Shown one piece after another: positions 41,859 through 50,070 of a stretch of DNA of 64,000 nucleotides. Position 1 is the stretch's first letter. Each line of letters opens with the position of its first letter. A model generated the notes under the pieces. The model worked only from the letters and a program-made list of their open reading frames with translations, was not told where the DNA came from and made no database searches. Origin of the DNA: UBA2336 sp031395485 (lineage in GTDB: Bacteria; Bacteroidota; Bacteroidia; Cytophagales; Cyclobacteriaceae); NCBI GenBank assembly GCA_031395485.1, contig JANNUS010000006.1:248001-312000 (forward strand), in the 5' to 3' direction. The position numbers and the translations under genes are program-made.

Positions 41859-44285
41859 ATGCGAACCCTCTTCGTTGTCTTTATAACTTTTTCGGCATTG
41901 CTTTGCAAGGCTCAAAATACATTAACGGGTATCGTTACTGATTCCGATACTAAAATTCCGTTAGCAGGAGTGACAATTTATATTGCTGACTTGAAAAAGG
42001 GTACCCTTACAAATGATGACGGGTTCTTTTTAATCAACAGTCTACCAAAGGGCAAATTCTTTATCGAGGCGAAACTCATTGGATATACCGCTTCGGTTCA
42101 ATCCTTGCAAATTGATGGTACTATTCAATTAAACATTGCCCTCGCCAGTATCGCTACTGAACTTCATGAGGTAGTGGTAACCGGAATAAGTCATACCACA
42201 GAGTTGCGTAAAAATCCTATCTCTCTCACTACCATCAACAATCAATTTATGGTGGAGTCAAATTCTACTAACCTTATCGATAACATTTCGAAAAAACCTG
42301 GCCTTAGTCAAATTACCACCGGAGGTGCTATATCAAAACCTGTTATCCGTGGCCTTAGCTATAATCGTATTATCACCCTTTATGATGGCATGCGGCAAGA
42401 GGGACAACAATGGGGTGACGAACACGGAATTGAAATTGATGAATTTTCTGTTGATCGTGTTGAAATTATTAAAGGTGCCGGTAGCTTATTGTATGGCAGC
42501 GATGGCCTGGGAGGTGTAATAAATTTTTTATCTCCAACTCCTATGGCGATTGGTTCCATTGCTGGAAAAATGATGAGTGCCTTTCAAACCAATAATGGAC
42601 TAATTGCGAATTCTTTTTCAATAGCGGGGAACACGAATGGAATCTATTGGTTAACCCGAGCTAGTAACAAACTAGCTAAACCGTACATGAATGCTTATGA
42701 CGGCAGAGTTTTCAATTCAGGATTTAACGAAATTAATTTTAACAGCCTGATTGGCATTAGTAAAAAGTGGGGTTATTCGGAACTCGCCATAAGCAATTTT
42801 GATCAACGTATTGGATTAGTTGAGGGCGATAGAGATGGTAATGGCAATTTTGTTCGACAAAAAAACGTAAATGGTAACAACATAGTAACCCCCGTTACGA
42901 ATAATGAATTGAGGTCTTATCACCTGTTTACACCAAATCAAACCATACAACATTCTAGAATTTCAAATGCATCCAATTTCTATTTAAACGAATCCAGAAT
43001 TCAGCTTAATGTTGGCTATCAGCGCAATCAACGAAAAGAGTTTGGAAATGTGTTAGATAAAAATGAAGCTGAACTTTATTTTGATTTGCAAACATATAGC
43101 TACAATTTAATCTATTTTCTTCCGGACATACGCGTGTGGCAGTTCTCGTTGGGAACGAGTAGTTTGGTTCAGCAAAACAAAAACAAAGGCGAAGAATTTC
43201 TTATTCCCGAATACACTCAATTCGATTGGGGAATATTTGGTTTCGTAAAGCGCCCAATTGGCAAACTGGATTTAGCGGGTGGCGTACGGTTTGATAAGCG
43301 CTCACTCAACAGTAGCTCCCTGTATCTCGATGCCAATGGGTTCCCAACAAATGATCCATCCATGACTCAAAAATTTAGCTCCGCGGATTTAACGTTCAAA
43401 AACATTTCTTCAAGTGTGGGGGCGACATACGCGTTCTCTAAAAGTTTTATAGGTAAACTAAACGTTTCGCGTGGGTTTCGCGCACCAAATGTATCTGAGC
43501 TCGCCTCGAATGGGCGACATGAGGGCACGATCCGATATGAATACGGCAATTTGAATCTTGATCCTGAAACTTCACTGCAATTAGATGCTAGTATACTCTT
43601 GAATTCTCAACATATTTCACTAGAGGTTTCTCTTTTCCAAAATACAATTAACGATTACATCTATACTAAAAAATTGTTGAACTCGAACGGGTTGGATAGT
43701 ATTCCAGACCCAAGTGATCCCGCGCCTGCTTATCACTATGTTCAGGGCGAGGCTCAACTGAGGGGAGGTGAGTTAACGTTAGATATTCACCCTCACCCGC
43801 TCGACTGGCTTCATTTTGAAAATTCATTTTCGCTGGTGCACGGTGAAAATAAATCGCAAATAAAAAATGATAGCAGTAAGTATCTACCATTCATTCCGTC
43901 TCCTCGCTTGCAAAGTGAGCTTCGCGCAACAATCAAGAAATTAGGAAGAAATTGCTTTAATTCATTTTTTAAGATTGAGTTAACGCATTGTTGGAAGCAA
44001 AATCGCGTATTGCTCGAAAACAGAACAGAGACGCCAACGTTATCATACTCAATTTTTAATGTTGGAATGGGGACAACCTTTAACTCCATGAAAGGCTCTG
44101 AACTATTTTCAATCTATTTTAATGTTGCCAATGTGTTCGACAAGGCCTACCAACATCATTTGAGTAGATTAAAATACGCAACTGAAAATCTGGCAACCAA
44201 TAGAATGGGTGTATTTAACATGGGAAGGAATTTCAATTTTAAAATTGTGGTGCCCATTAGTTTTAAGAAAGCAACGAACAGTTAA
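41859..44285 (+). CDS. TonB-dependent outer-membrane receptor
   Basis: 808 residues. Signal peptide (to LLCKAQ), then a carboxypeptidase-regulatory-like beta-sandwich (NTLTGIVTDSDTKIPLAGVTIYIADLKKGTLTNDDG, about 20-105), a plug (KPGLSQITTGGAISKPVIRGLSYNRIITLYDGM to VEIIKGAGSLLYGSDGLGGVINF) and a large C-terminal barrel. A QQWGDEHGIEIDEF loop in the plug is rich in Asp, Glu and His, which could suit metal or metal-chelate uptake. No SusD partner is present, so glycan import is unlikely. The ligand is unknown. Confidence 0.88.
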   Translation: MRTLFVVFITFSALLCKAQNTLTGIVTDSDTKIPLAGVTIYIADLKKGTLTNDDGFFLINSLPKGKFFIEAKLIGYTASVQSLQIDGTIQLNIALASIATELHEVVVTGISHTTELRKNPISLTTINNQFMVESNSTNLIDNISKKPGLSQITTGGAISKPVIRGLSYNRIITLYDGMRQEGQQWGDEHGIEIDEFSVDRVEIIKGAGSLLYGSDGLGGVINFLSPTPMAIGSIAGKMMSAFQTNNGLIANSFSIAGNTNGIYWLTRASNKLAKPYMNAYDGRVFNSGFNEINFNSLIGISKKWGYSELAISNFDQRIGLVEGDRDGNGNFVRQKNVNGNNIVTPVTNNELRSYHLFTPNQTIQHSRISNASNFYLNESRIQLNVGYQRNQRKEFGNVLDKNEAELYFDLQTYSYNLIYFLPDIRVWQFSLGTSSLVQQNKNKGEEFLIPEYTQFDWGIFGFVKRPIGKLDLAGGVRFDKRSLNSSSLYLDANGFPTNDPSMTQKFSSADLTFKNISSSVGATYAFSKSFIGKLNVSRGFRAPNVSELASNGRHEGTIRYEYGNLNLDPETSLQLDASILLNSQHISLEVSLFQNTINDYIYTKKLLNSNGLDSIPDPSDPAPAYHYVQGEAQLRGGELTLDIHPHPLDWLHFENSFSLVHGENKSQIKNDSSKYLPFIPSPRLQSELRATIKKLGRNCFNSFFKIELTHCWKQNRVLLENRTETPTLSYSIFNVGMGTTFNSMKGSELFSIYFNVANVFDKAYQHHLSRLKYATENLATNRMGVFNMGRNFNFKIVVPISFKKATNS

Positions 44286-45025
44286 ACCCCTTTTTTCACT
44301 AAAAACTGCTCAAGATCTTTCAGTTTTAAAATTCCTTCATAGTAAGCCTTACCAAATATTACGGCAAATATGCCTAGGTCATTCAGTCTTTTAATATCAT
44401 CTACGCCACGAACTCCTCCACTGGCCAGCACGCACAATTCCGGGAAGCGCTCACGGATATCTGTATAGAAATCAAAAGCAGGGCCTTCCAGCACGCCATC
44501 GCGTGATACATCGGTGCTTTTCACGTATTTCAACCCGCGTGAATAAAAATATTCCAGATGTTCGAACAAGGTGAGTTCTGATTTACTTTGCCAGCCACGA
44601 AACAAAAGATTCTTTTTCTTCACATCCGTTACATCTGCACCGAGCGTAATTTTTTCGCGACCATACGAAACTATCCAGGAAGCGAACAATTCGGGATTGG
44701 TAACGGCAATACTGGAGGCCGTTATATATTCAGCCCCCGCTTCATACGCTTTGCTGATATCCCCATCGGTGGAAATGCCGCCCGTAAAATCAATTTTCAA
44801 ATCTGTATATCCAGAAATTGCCTCAACTACGTGATAATTTACTGGGGCTCCTCGTTCGGCACCATCTAAGTCAACAAGGTGAATAACCTCTATGCCGTGA
44901 TCTTCAAAACGCTTGGCTAAGTCGAGTGGGTTTTCATCATACGACTTTTCACTGGTAGGGTCGCCCTTACGCATTTTTACAACTTTCCCGTTTCGGATTG
45001 CTATTGATGGTATAACTTGTATCAT
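44282..45025 (-). CDS. HisA-like TIM-barrel protein lacking the usual catalytic Asp
   Basis: About 247 residues from MIQVIPSIAIRNGKVVKMRK. The sequence aligns along its length with HisA (phosphoribosylformimino-AICAR-P isomerase): second catalytic Asp in GADVTD, KSTDVSRDGVLEGP, and LASGGVRGVDDIKRL are kept. However the first-strand Asp (IPALD or IPAID in HisA) is Ala here (IPSIA), and the GGGIR phosphate loop reads FTGGIS. No other his gene is nearby. It may be a paralogue with another role. A longer start at 45073 adds 16 residues with no support. Stop interlocks with the TonB receptor in 4 bp. Confidence 0.75.
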   Translation of the reverse strand: MIQVIPSIAIRNGKVVKMRKGDPTSEKSYDENPLDLAKRFEDHGIEVIHLVDLDGAERGAPVNYHVVEAISGYTDLKIDFTGGISTDGDISKAYEAGAEYITASSIAVTNPELFASWIVSYGREKITLGADVTDVKKKNLLFRGWQSKSELTLFEHLEYFYSRGLKYVKSTDVSRDGVLEGPAFDFYTDIRERFPELCVLASGGVRGVDDIKRLNDLGIFAVIFGKAYYEGILKLKDLEQFLVKKGV

Positions 45026-45165
45026 CTCATATGTTTGGTTGGCTAAAATACCATTTGCGGTTGAAACATTCATCAGATCGTTTGAATTTTACTTCCGCCT
45101 AGGCAGGATTCTTGCAGGTACCTCATAAAATTATCGCTAACTTTATTCACCTCAAAACCGCAATT

Positions 45166-46746
45166 ATGAAGCGTCTTTTCGCAATCGTTTGTCTGTCACA
45201 AATTTTTCTGTCAGCCTTTTCTCAGGCGAAAATCCGAAAGCTCCCTCCTTCAATCAATAATCCTTCTATAAATGTCTTTGCCCCATTTATAAGTCTTGAT
45301 GGGGGCTCTCTTTTATTCACCTCAGATTATGCCGATGATGGAACGCTACTATACTTCAGTAAACGAGAAAATGCTGATTGGAAAGCTCCCGTGGAGCTAC
45401 CCCGGCATTTAAATGGGCGTGTAAATTTTTTAAAAGGCTACTCACTAAGCCCTGACGGAAAGACTTTATACCTAACCTCGATCAAATCGGGTGGAGTTGG
45501 TGGTTATGATTTGTGGGCGAGTGATTTAAAAGGAAGTGCTTGGAGTGAACTGAGAAATTTATTTCTGCCTATCAACTCCAAATCAAACGAAGGTTGCCCA
45601 ACCTTTACAACCGATGGCAACACGGTTTATTTTATGCGCTGCGAAAAAATGGATATGCAGAAAGCTGATCGATGCAAGATTTTTGTTTCCCATAAAAACC
45701 CGACTGGTCAATGGGAAGAACCAACAGAACTACCAGCAAATATTAATTCCGGAAATTCTCAAACGCCACGCATTATGGCAGATGCGGAAACATTAATCTT
45801 TTCTTCTGATAAGCTATTGCCAAACAAGGGCGAGATGGATTTATACGTATCAAAATTGCGAGATGGTTCATGGACTAACCCGCTGCCGTTAGACTTTGCT
45901 AACACCGAAAAGGGTGATCAGTATGTAAGCGCTCAAGCCAATGGCCGATACCTGTTAAAAGAAGCTCCAGGAAAATTTAAAAGCGAGGTGGTTGAATATC
46001 TTATACCGGACGAACTAAGACCTAAAGGGGTAATGAAGGTTGACGGATCTGTTAAGGATGTAATGGGCTCACCAACTTCTGCCTACGTTTCAGTTACCGA
46101 TTTATACAATAACAAGCGTGTTTTTAGTGGCAAGCCAGCAACCGATGGTTCGTTCTATTTCTATTTGCTAGAAGGAGGAGCATACGAACTCTCTGTCGAT
46201 CATGAAGAAGGTTCTTACACTTACTACTCTAAAATATATGACCTTATGCACAATGCTGCATTACGAAACGACAATCTAGACATTATACTAAAATCTATTT
46301 CAGCTGGTGATGAGCTTACGCTGGAGGCGCTGCATTTTAAACCGGAAAGTACCGAACTTGATAACGCGGTCTCTGAACTAAGACGCTTATCACGCCTAAT
46401 AAAAAGTTCGCCACAATTAAATTTTGAGATCCAAGTATTATTGGCAGGATATGTTGAGGATTCAATACAATCTTCTTCCGATTTATCTGAAGTGGTAATT
46501 GATTCCTCAACCGTTATCCTAGAAAGTATCGATTCTCTCGGGCAACTTACAACGCGCGATAGTCTAATAGTAAAAACTACCTATCACAATGATAGAACTG
46601 AAAAACAAGCGGGGGCTATCATCCAGCAACTTGTAGCTCTTGGTGTTGAGCGAAAGAATCTTCTCTTATTTGTAAATGTTCGACCCGAGGAGATAATTGA
46701 AAACAGAAAGACTACTGTGAAACTAGTTGCAAGAGCTAAAAAATAA
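45166..46746 (+). CDS. PD40 beta-propeller protein with divergent OmpA-like C-terminus
   Basis: 526 residues from ATG 45166, signal peptide to SAFSQ. PD40-type propeller repeats fill about 40-290 (KGYSLSPDGKTLYLTS, CPTFTTDGNTVYFMR, PRIMADAETLIFSS). A carboxypeptidase-regulatory-like domain follows at about 305-375, and then an OmpA-like module: LTLEALHFKPESTELDNAVSELRRLSRLIKSSPQLNFEIQVLLAG. That module is interrupted by about 45 acidic residues, and its second half (NDRTEKQAGAIIQQLVALGVERKNL) has lost the usual LS..RA arginine. Probably cell-wall-associated. Confidence 0.75.
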   Translation: MKRLFAIVCLSQIFLSAFSQAKIRKLPPSINNPSINVFAPFISLDGGSLLFTSDYADDGTLLYFSKRENADWKAPVELPRHLNGRVNFLKGYSLSPDGKTLYLTSIKSGGVGGYDLWASDLKGSAWSELRNLFLPINSKSNEGCPTFTTDGNTVYFMRCEKMDMQKADRCKIFVSHKNPTGQWEEPTELPANINSGNSQTPRIMADAETLIFSSDKLLPNKGEMDLYVSKLRDGSWTNPLPLDFANTEKGDQYVSAQANGRYLLKEAPGKFKSEVVEYLIPDELRPKGVMKVDGSVKDVMGSPTSAYVSVTDLYNNKRVFSGKPATDGSFYFYLLEGGAYELSVDHEEGSYTYYSKIYDLMHNAALRNDNLDIILKSISAGDELTLEALHFKPESTELDNAVSELRRLSRLIKSSPQLNFEIQVLLAGYVEDSIQSSSDLSEVVIDSSTVILESIDSLGQLTTRDSLIVKTTYHNDRTEKQAGAIIQQLVALGVERKNLLLFVNVRPEEIIENRKTTVKLVARAKK

Positions 46747-46814
46747 TCATTGCAAGGATTGTGCTGGCTCGCATTCTCATACTTGATTAACCTTACGGGC
46801 TGCCTGCTTCTAAT

Positions 46815-47372
46815 TTATTTATAAGAAAAAGGGATCGCTACTACTGTATTGTCCCATAATAAAACTAACTCGGCTTCCTCACCAACTTTTTCGAAGGCAA
46901 TTGTAAATTGCTCAAACACTCGTTTATGCTTTACGGCATGAACGGGAATCTGTACAACATCCAATTCCGGATTGCGGTTGGCTTCACCTTTGTGATTAAT
47001 CCCCCATTGCCCTGCCTCTGTATTAAATATCACAGACCAAGTAGTACTATCAGGAATTGTCCAAAAGCTGTATTTCCCCGGATTTAGCTTTTTGCCTTCA
47101 ATTGTTATTGTTCTGTTAGTCTGAAAAATAGTGGCCTCATTTGCCCCTGTTCTCCATACTGCCCCATAGGGAACAAGCTGACCAAAGACTACCCTATTGC
47201 GTTTAAAAGGCCGATTGTACTGTACTTTCAACTCCAATTCGCCATCGGTATAAACTACTTCTTCTTCCGGGCTAAATGACCTTTCATTTTTAAGTCGGAT
47301 GTAACCAACAAAAAGAATTAACATGGTAATCAATACCACACCAACTGCCGAAAAGATCAAAAATTTCCTCAT
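46815..47372 (-). CDS. DUF2911-family membrane-anchored protein
   Basis: 185 residues from MRKFLIFSAVGVVLITMLILF, an N-terminal anchor, followed by the DUF2911 domain: KVQYNRPFKRNRVVFGQLVPYGAVWRTGANEATIFQTNRTITIEGKKLNPGKYSFWTIPDSTTWSVIFN. The family is frequent in Bacteroidota and has no known function. The domain is outside the cytoplasm. An upstream in-frame start would add eight residues before the anchor and is less likely. Confidence 0.85.
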   Translation of the reverse strand: MRKFLIFSAVGVVLITMLILFVGYIRLKNERSFSPEEEVVYTDGELELKVQYNRPFKRNRVVFGQLVPYGAVWRTGANEATIFQTNRTITIEGKKLNPGKYSFWTIPDSTTWSVIFNTEAGQWGINHKGEANRNPELDVVQIPVHAVKHKRVFEQFTIAFEKVGEEAELVLLWDNTVVAIPFSYK

Positions 47373-47495
47373 CCAATAAACTTTACAGTGAAGCACTAAA
47401 AAACAACATCAAAACATACAATAAATTTTAATCGTTTTCTATTGAAATTACTTGAATACCTCTATTTTTAGATTTCCTTAAAAGCAAAAACAATT

Positions 47496-47615
47496 ATGGA
47501 CGCATCCTGGACTCCTTTCTACGTAGTTATTGCACTATTTGTTTTGGCTATTGTTTCGCCATGGATTTTCCCTAACAAAATGGTGAGCAACAATAAGCAC
47601 GACAATAAGCACTAG
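47496..47615 (+). CDS. Small single-pass membrane protein (39 residues)
   Basis: A 39-codon ORF: MDASWTPFYVVIALFVLAIV, then SPWIFPNKMVSN and an NNKHDNKH polar tail. One clear membrane helix at about 7-24, positive tail at the C-terminus. It lies 20 bases before the LOG gene on the same strand, so it is probably co-transcribed with it. It is too short for family assignment by eye, and could be a spurious ORF, but composition and position favour a real gene. Confidence 0.5.
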   Translation: MDASWTPFYVVIALFVLAIVSPWIFPNKMVSNNKHDNKH

Positions 47616-47635
47616 TTGCTTATCAATCAGATAAA

Positions 47636-48172
47636 ATGAATATCTGCGTTTTCTGTGGGTCAGGCACTGGCAGTAATCCAGTATATGCCAAGGCAGCCCA
47701 AGGTCTTGGTAATATTCTTGTCGCCCAGCAGCATACCTTGATTTATGGTGGGGGAAACATTGGTCTGATGGGCATAATGGCAGATGCAGTCCTCGAAAAA
47801 GGGGGACGTGTTATTGGAATCATTCCCGAATTTCTAATGCAAAAAGAAGTGGGACACACCAACCTTACCAAATTGGAAATCGTTGGCAGCATGCATGAGC
47901 GAAAGAAGAGAATGGCCGATTTATCGGATGCCTTCATTGCTATGCCCGGAGGTTGGGGCACACTTGATGAAACCGCAGAAATTTTAACTTGGAAACAGCT
48001 TGGTTTAATCCACCAGCCGATAGGCATTCTAAATGTGAATGGTTTTTTTGATACTCTTCTCCGGCAAATGACGGTAATGGTTGAGGAGGAATTTCTAAAA
48101 CTAGAAAATTTCAATTCCATAAAGGTCAGCTCAGATCCAACACAATTAGTATCCCAACTTATACCACAATAA
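47636..48172 (+). CDS. LOG family protein (TIGR00730 Rossmann fold)
   Basis: 178 residues. Signatures are CVFCGSGTGSNPVYAKAA, IYGGGNIGLMGIMADAV, and AMPGGWGTLDETAEILTWKQLG, the catalytic PGGxGTxxE block, with MHERKKRMADLSDAFI before it. LOG enzymes split nucleoside 5'-monophosphates (including cytokinin riboside monophosphates) into base and ribose phosphate. Many bacterial members act in nucleotide salvage. Cytoplasmic. Confidence 0.92.
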   Translation: MNICVFCGSGTGSNPVYAKAAQGLGNILVAQQHTLIYGGGNIGLMGIMADAVLEKGGRVIGIIPEFLMQKEVGHTNLTKLEIVGSMHERKKRMADLSDAFIAMPGGWGTLDETAEILTWKQLGLIHQPIGILNVNGFFDTLLRQMTVMVEEEFLKLENFNSIKVSSDPTQLVSQLIPQ

Positions 48173-48228
48173 GGGGTAGAGGCCTTTACGTAAAAATTTT
48201 TTTAACTTGATGCGGTTAGGTATTACTT

Positions 48229-49461
48229 ATGATACGATTTCTTGTTATCCTTTTTCTTGTATTTCCACTCGCTAAAAATTCTGAAAGTCAAACATTAGGT
48301 TTTGCTCTTGCGGATGGAAAAAAGCGGGTTGATATCCCAATTGAGATTCAGAATAATCTGATTGTAGTGCCTGTTATTCTCAACGATGTGCTGCCACTAA
48401 AATTTATAGTAGATACAGGCGTCCGAACAGCCATACTCACCCAAAAAGCTTTTTCCGATATACTTCAGCTAGCCTATAATCGTAAATTATCTGTTACCGG
48501 ACCTGGCGGTGAAAAACTTATTGATGCCTACGTAACATCAAATGTCTCTATTGCCTTGCCGGGCGTTACTGGTAAAGGGCACTCACTCCTTGTTTTGGAA
48601 GAAGATTATTTGGAGCTAAGAAATTTTCTCGGTACGGATGTACATGGAATTTTGGGTTATGAATTATTCAGCCGGTTTATTGTGAAGATTGATTATTCCA
48701 GAAAGATGATGTCGTTGATACTGCCGGAAAAGTTTCACACTAAAAAAAGCTATCAGGAATTACCCATGTTGGTAGAAGACACAAAACCTTTTATACTTAC
48801 CTCGCTAAATTTGACTCCTACCAAATCCATGACCGCAAAACTTTTAATGGACACCGGTGCAAGTCATGGCCTGATGTTAGACCCCGCATCGGATGAGCGA
48901 ATTACCGTACCAGAAAATACTGTGAGTACGGTTATTGGAAGAGGACTTGGTGGAATAATTACAGGTAAGATTGGACGGGTTAACTCTTTAAAATTAGGAG
49001 ATTATACCTTAAACAATGTGTTGGTTAATTTTCCTGATCCGAATAGTTACATGGATACACTCAAAAGCACGCTCACCTTTAGGCATGGCACTATCGGTGG
49101 AGAAATACTAAGTCGATTTACGGTGATCTTTAATTATCCGCAGGGTAAGGTGTATTTAAAAAAGAACGCGGAATTCAAAAAAGAATTTTACCTGAACCTG
49201 AGCGGTATTGATTTAAAAGCTAAAGGAGCTACGCTTAATGTTTTTGAAATCTCGGAAGTAAGAAAATTGTCTCCAGCCGATAAAGCAGGCATACTTCCGG
49301 GCGATATACTGCTTTCTGTTAACGGGTTTCAGGTAAAAGATTTTCACCTGAATGAAATTAACTCTATGCTAAATTTAAAGCCCGGAAAAAAAATGACACT
49401 CATTGTAGAGCGGAATAAGATACAGTCTACCCTAATTTTTCGGCTTGAGAATCAAATCTGA
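48229..49461 (+). CDS. Exported aspartyl protease-like protein with two retropepsin domains and PDZ
   Basis: 410 residues with a signal peptide (to NSESQ). Two retropepsin-type domains each carry the catalytic triplet: FIVDTGVRTAILT (Asp62) and LLMDTGASHGLMLD (Asp208), with VHGILGYELFSRF and GTIGGEILSRF as the matching flap/end motifs. A PDZ domain fills about 320-400 (LSPADKAGILPGDILLSVNG). Retropepsins act as dimers, so the two halves may form the active site within one chain, as in pepsin. Periplasmic or surface-located; substrate unknown. Confidence 0.83.
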   Translation: MIRFLVILFLVFPLAKNSESQTLGFALADGKKRVDIPIEIQNNLIVVPVILNDVLPLKFIVDTGVRTAILTQKAFSDILQLAYNRKLSVTGPGGEKLIDAYVTSNVSIALPGVTGKGHSLLVLEEDYLELRNFLGTDVHGILGYELFSRFIVKIDYSRKMMSLILPEKFHTKKSYQELPMLVEDTKPFILTSLNLTPTKSMTAKLLMDTGASHGLMLDPASDERITVPENTVSTVIGRGLGGIITGKIGRVNSLKLGDYTLNNVLVNFPDPNSYMDTLKSTLTFRHGTIGGEILSRFTVIFNYPQGKVYLKKNAEFKKEFYLNLSGIDLKAKGATLNVFEISEVRKLSPADKAGILPGDILLSVNGFQVKDFHLNEINSMLNLKPGKKMTLIVERNKIQSTLIFRLENQI

Positions 49462-49467
49462 GTGTTA

Positions 49468-49923
49468 CTAATTGACCAGTTTAAGCAAAAGGCTCTTCCT
49501 TTTATTATATGCCTCTAAAATGTATTGACGGGTACGTCTGAATTTCAAGGTGTTTTTTATGGTGCTGTACAACGATTCTGCTGTAAGACCTCCCTTCAAA
49601 AGATAATCCATAACATTGGCAGACGCTATAGCTTCTACATAGTTAGAATTTTTTAAAACAGTAATAGGGATATTGCACGTTTGAGAATTACTCGTTAACG
49701 AACTAACAGTATGGTCAAGCTCTGTCCTTCCAATATTATCATCAATCAAAATAAAATTGGGTGTAAAATTTACCAACCTCGCCAAACTTGTTTCCAGGTT
49801 AAAAGCAATTTCAGTTATAATCCTCCTTCCGGGAAGTTTTGCTATTGTTGCTAACATCTCACTCATTTCTATTGGATTATTCCCAATAAGAAGAATGTTT
49901 ATGGAATCCGTTGGTTGTTGCAT
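49468..49923 (-). CDS. Stand-alone receiver-like protein with a degenerate acidic pocket
   Basis: 151 residues. The fold order fits a response-regulator receiver: NILLIGNNPIEMSEMLATI, then FILIDDNIGRTELDHTVSSL with Asp as possible phosphoacceptor, IPITVLKNSN, and VMDYLLKGGLTAESLYSTIKN with the conserved Lys. The acidic pair normally present after the first strand is replaced by Asn-Asn, so phosphorylation may be lost. A 20-residue basic tail follows, and there is no output domain. Convergent with the protease gene, 6 bases apart. Confidence 0.65.
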   Translation of the reverse strand: MQQPTDSINILLIGNNPIEMSEMLATIAKLPGRRIITEIAFNLETSLARLVNFTPNFILIDDNIGRTELDHTVSSLTSNSQTCNIPITVLKNSNYVEAIASANVMDYLLKGGLTAESLYSTIKNTLKFRRTRQYILEAYNKRKSLLLKLVN

Positions 49924-50070
49924 CTAGAAAAATAATAAGCCAGTTAACTTGTTAACACGTTTTGAACTTAAAAGGTTACCGCCATTTCATCCCATTTTTT
50001 TCTTTGTTGAAAAATCTTCATTGAGAATGCCTAAAAAAGTTAGATTTTAGAGTTCTAATTAATTTCAATT

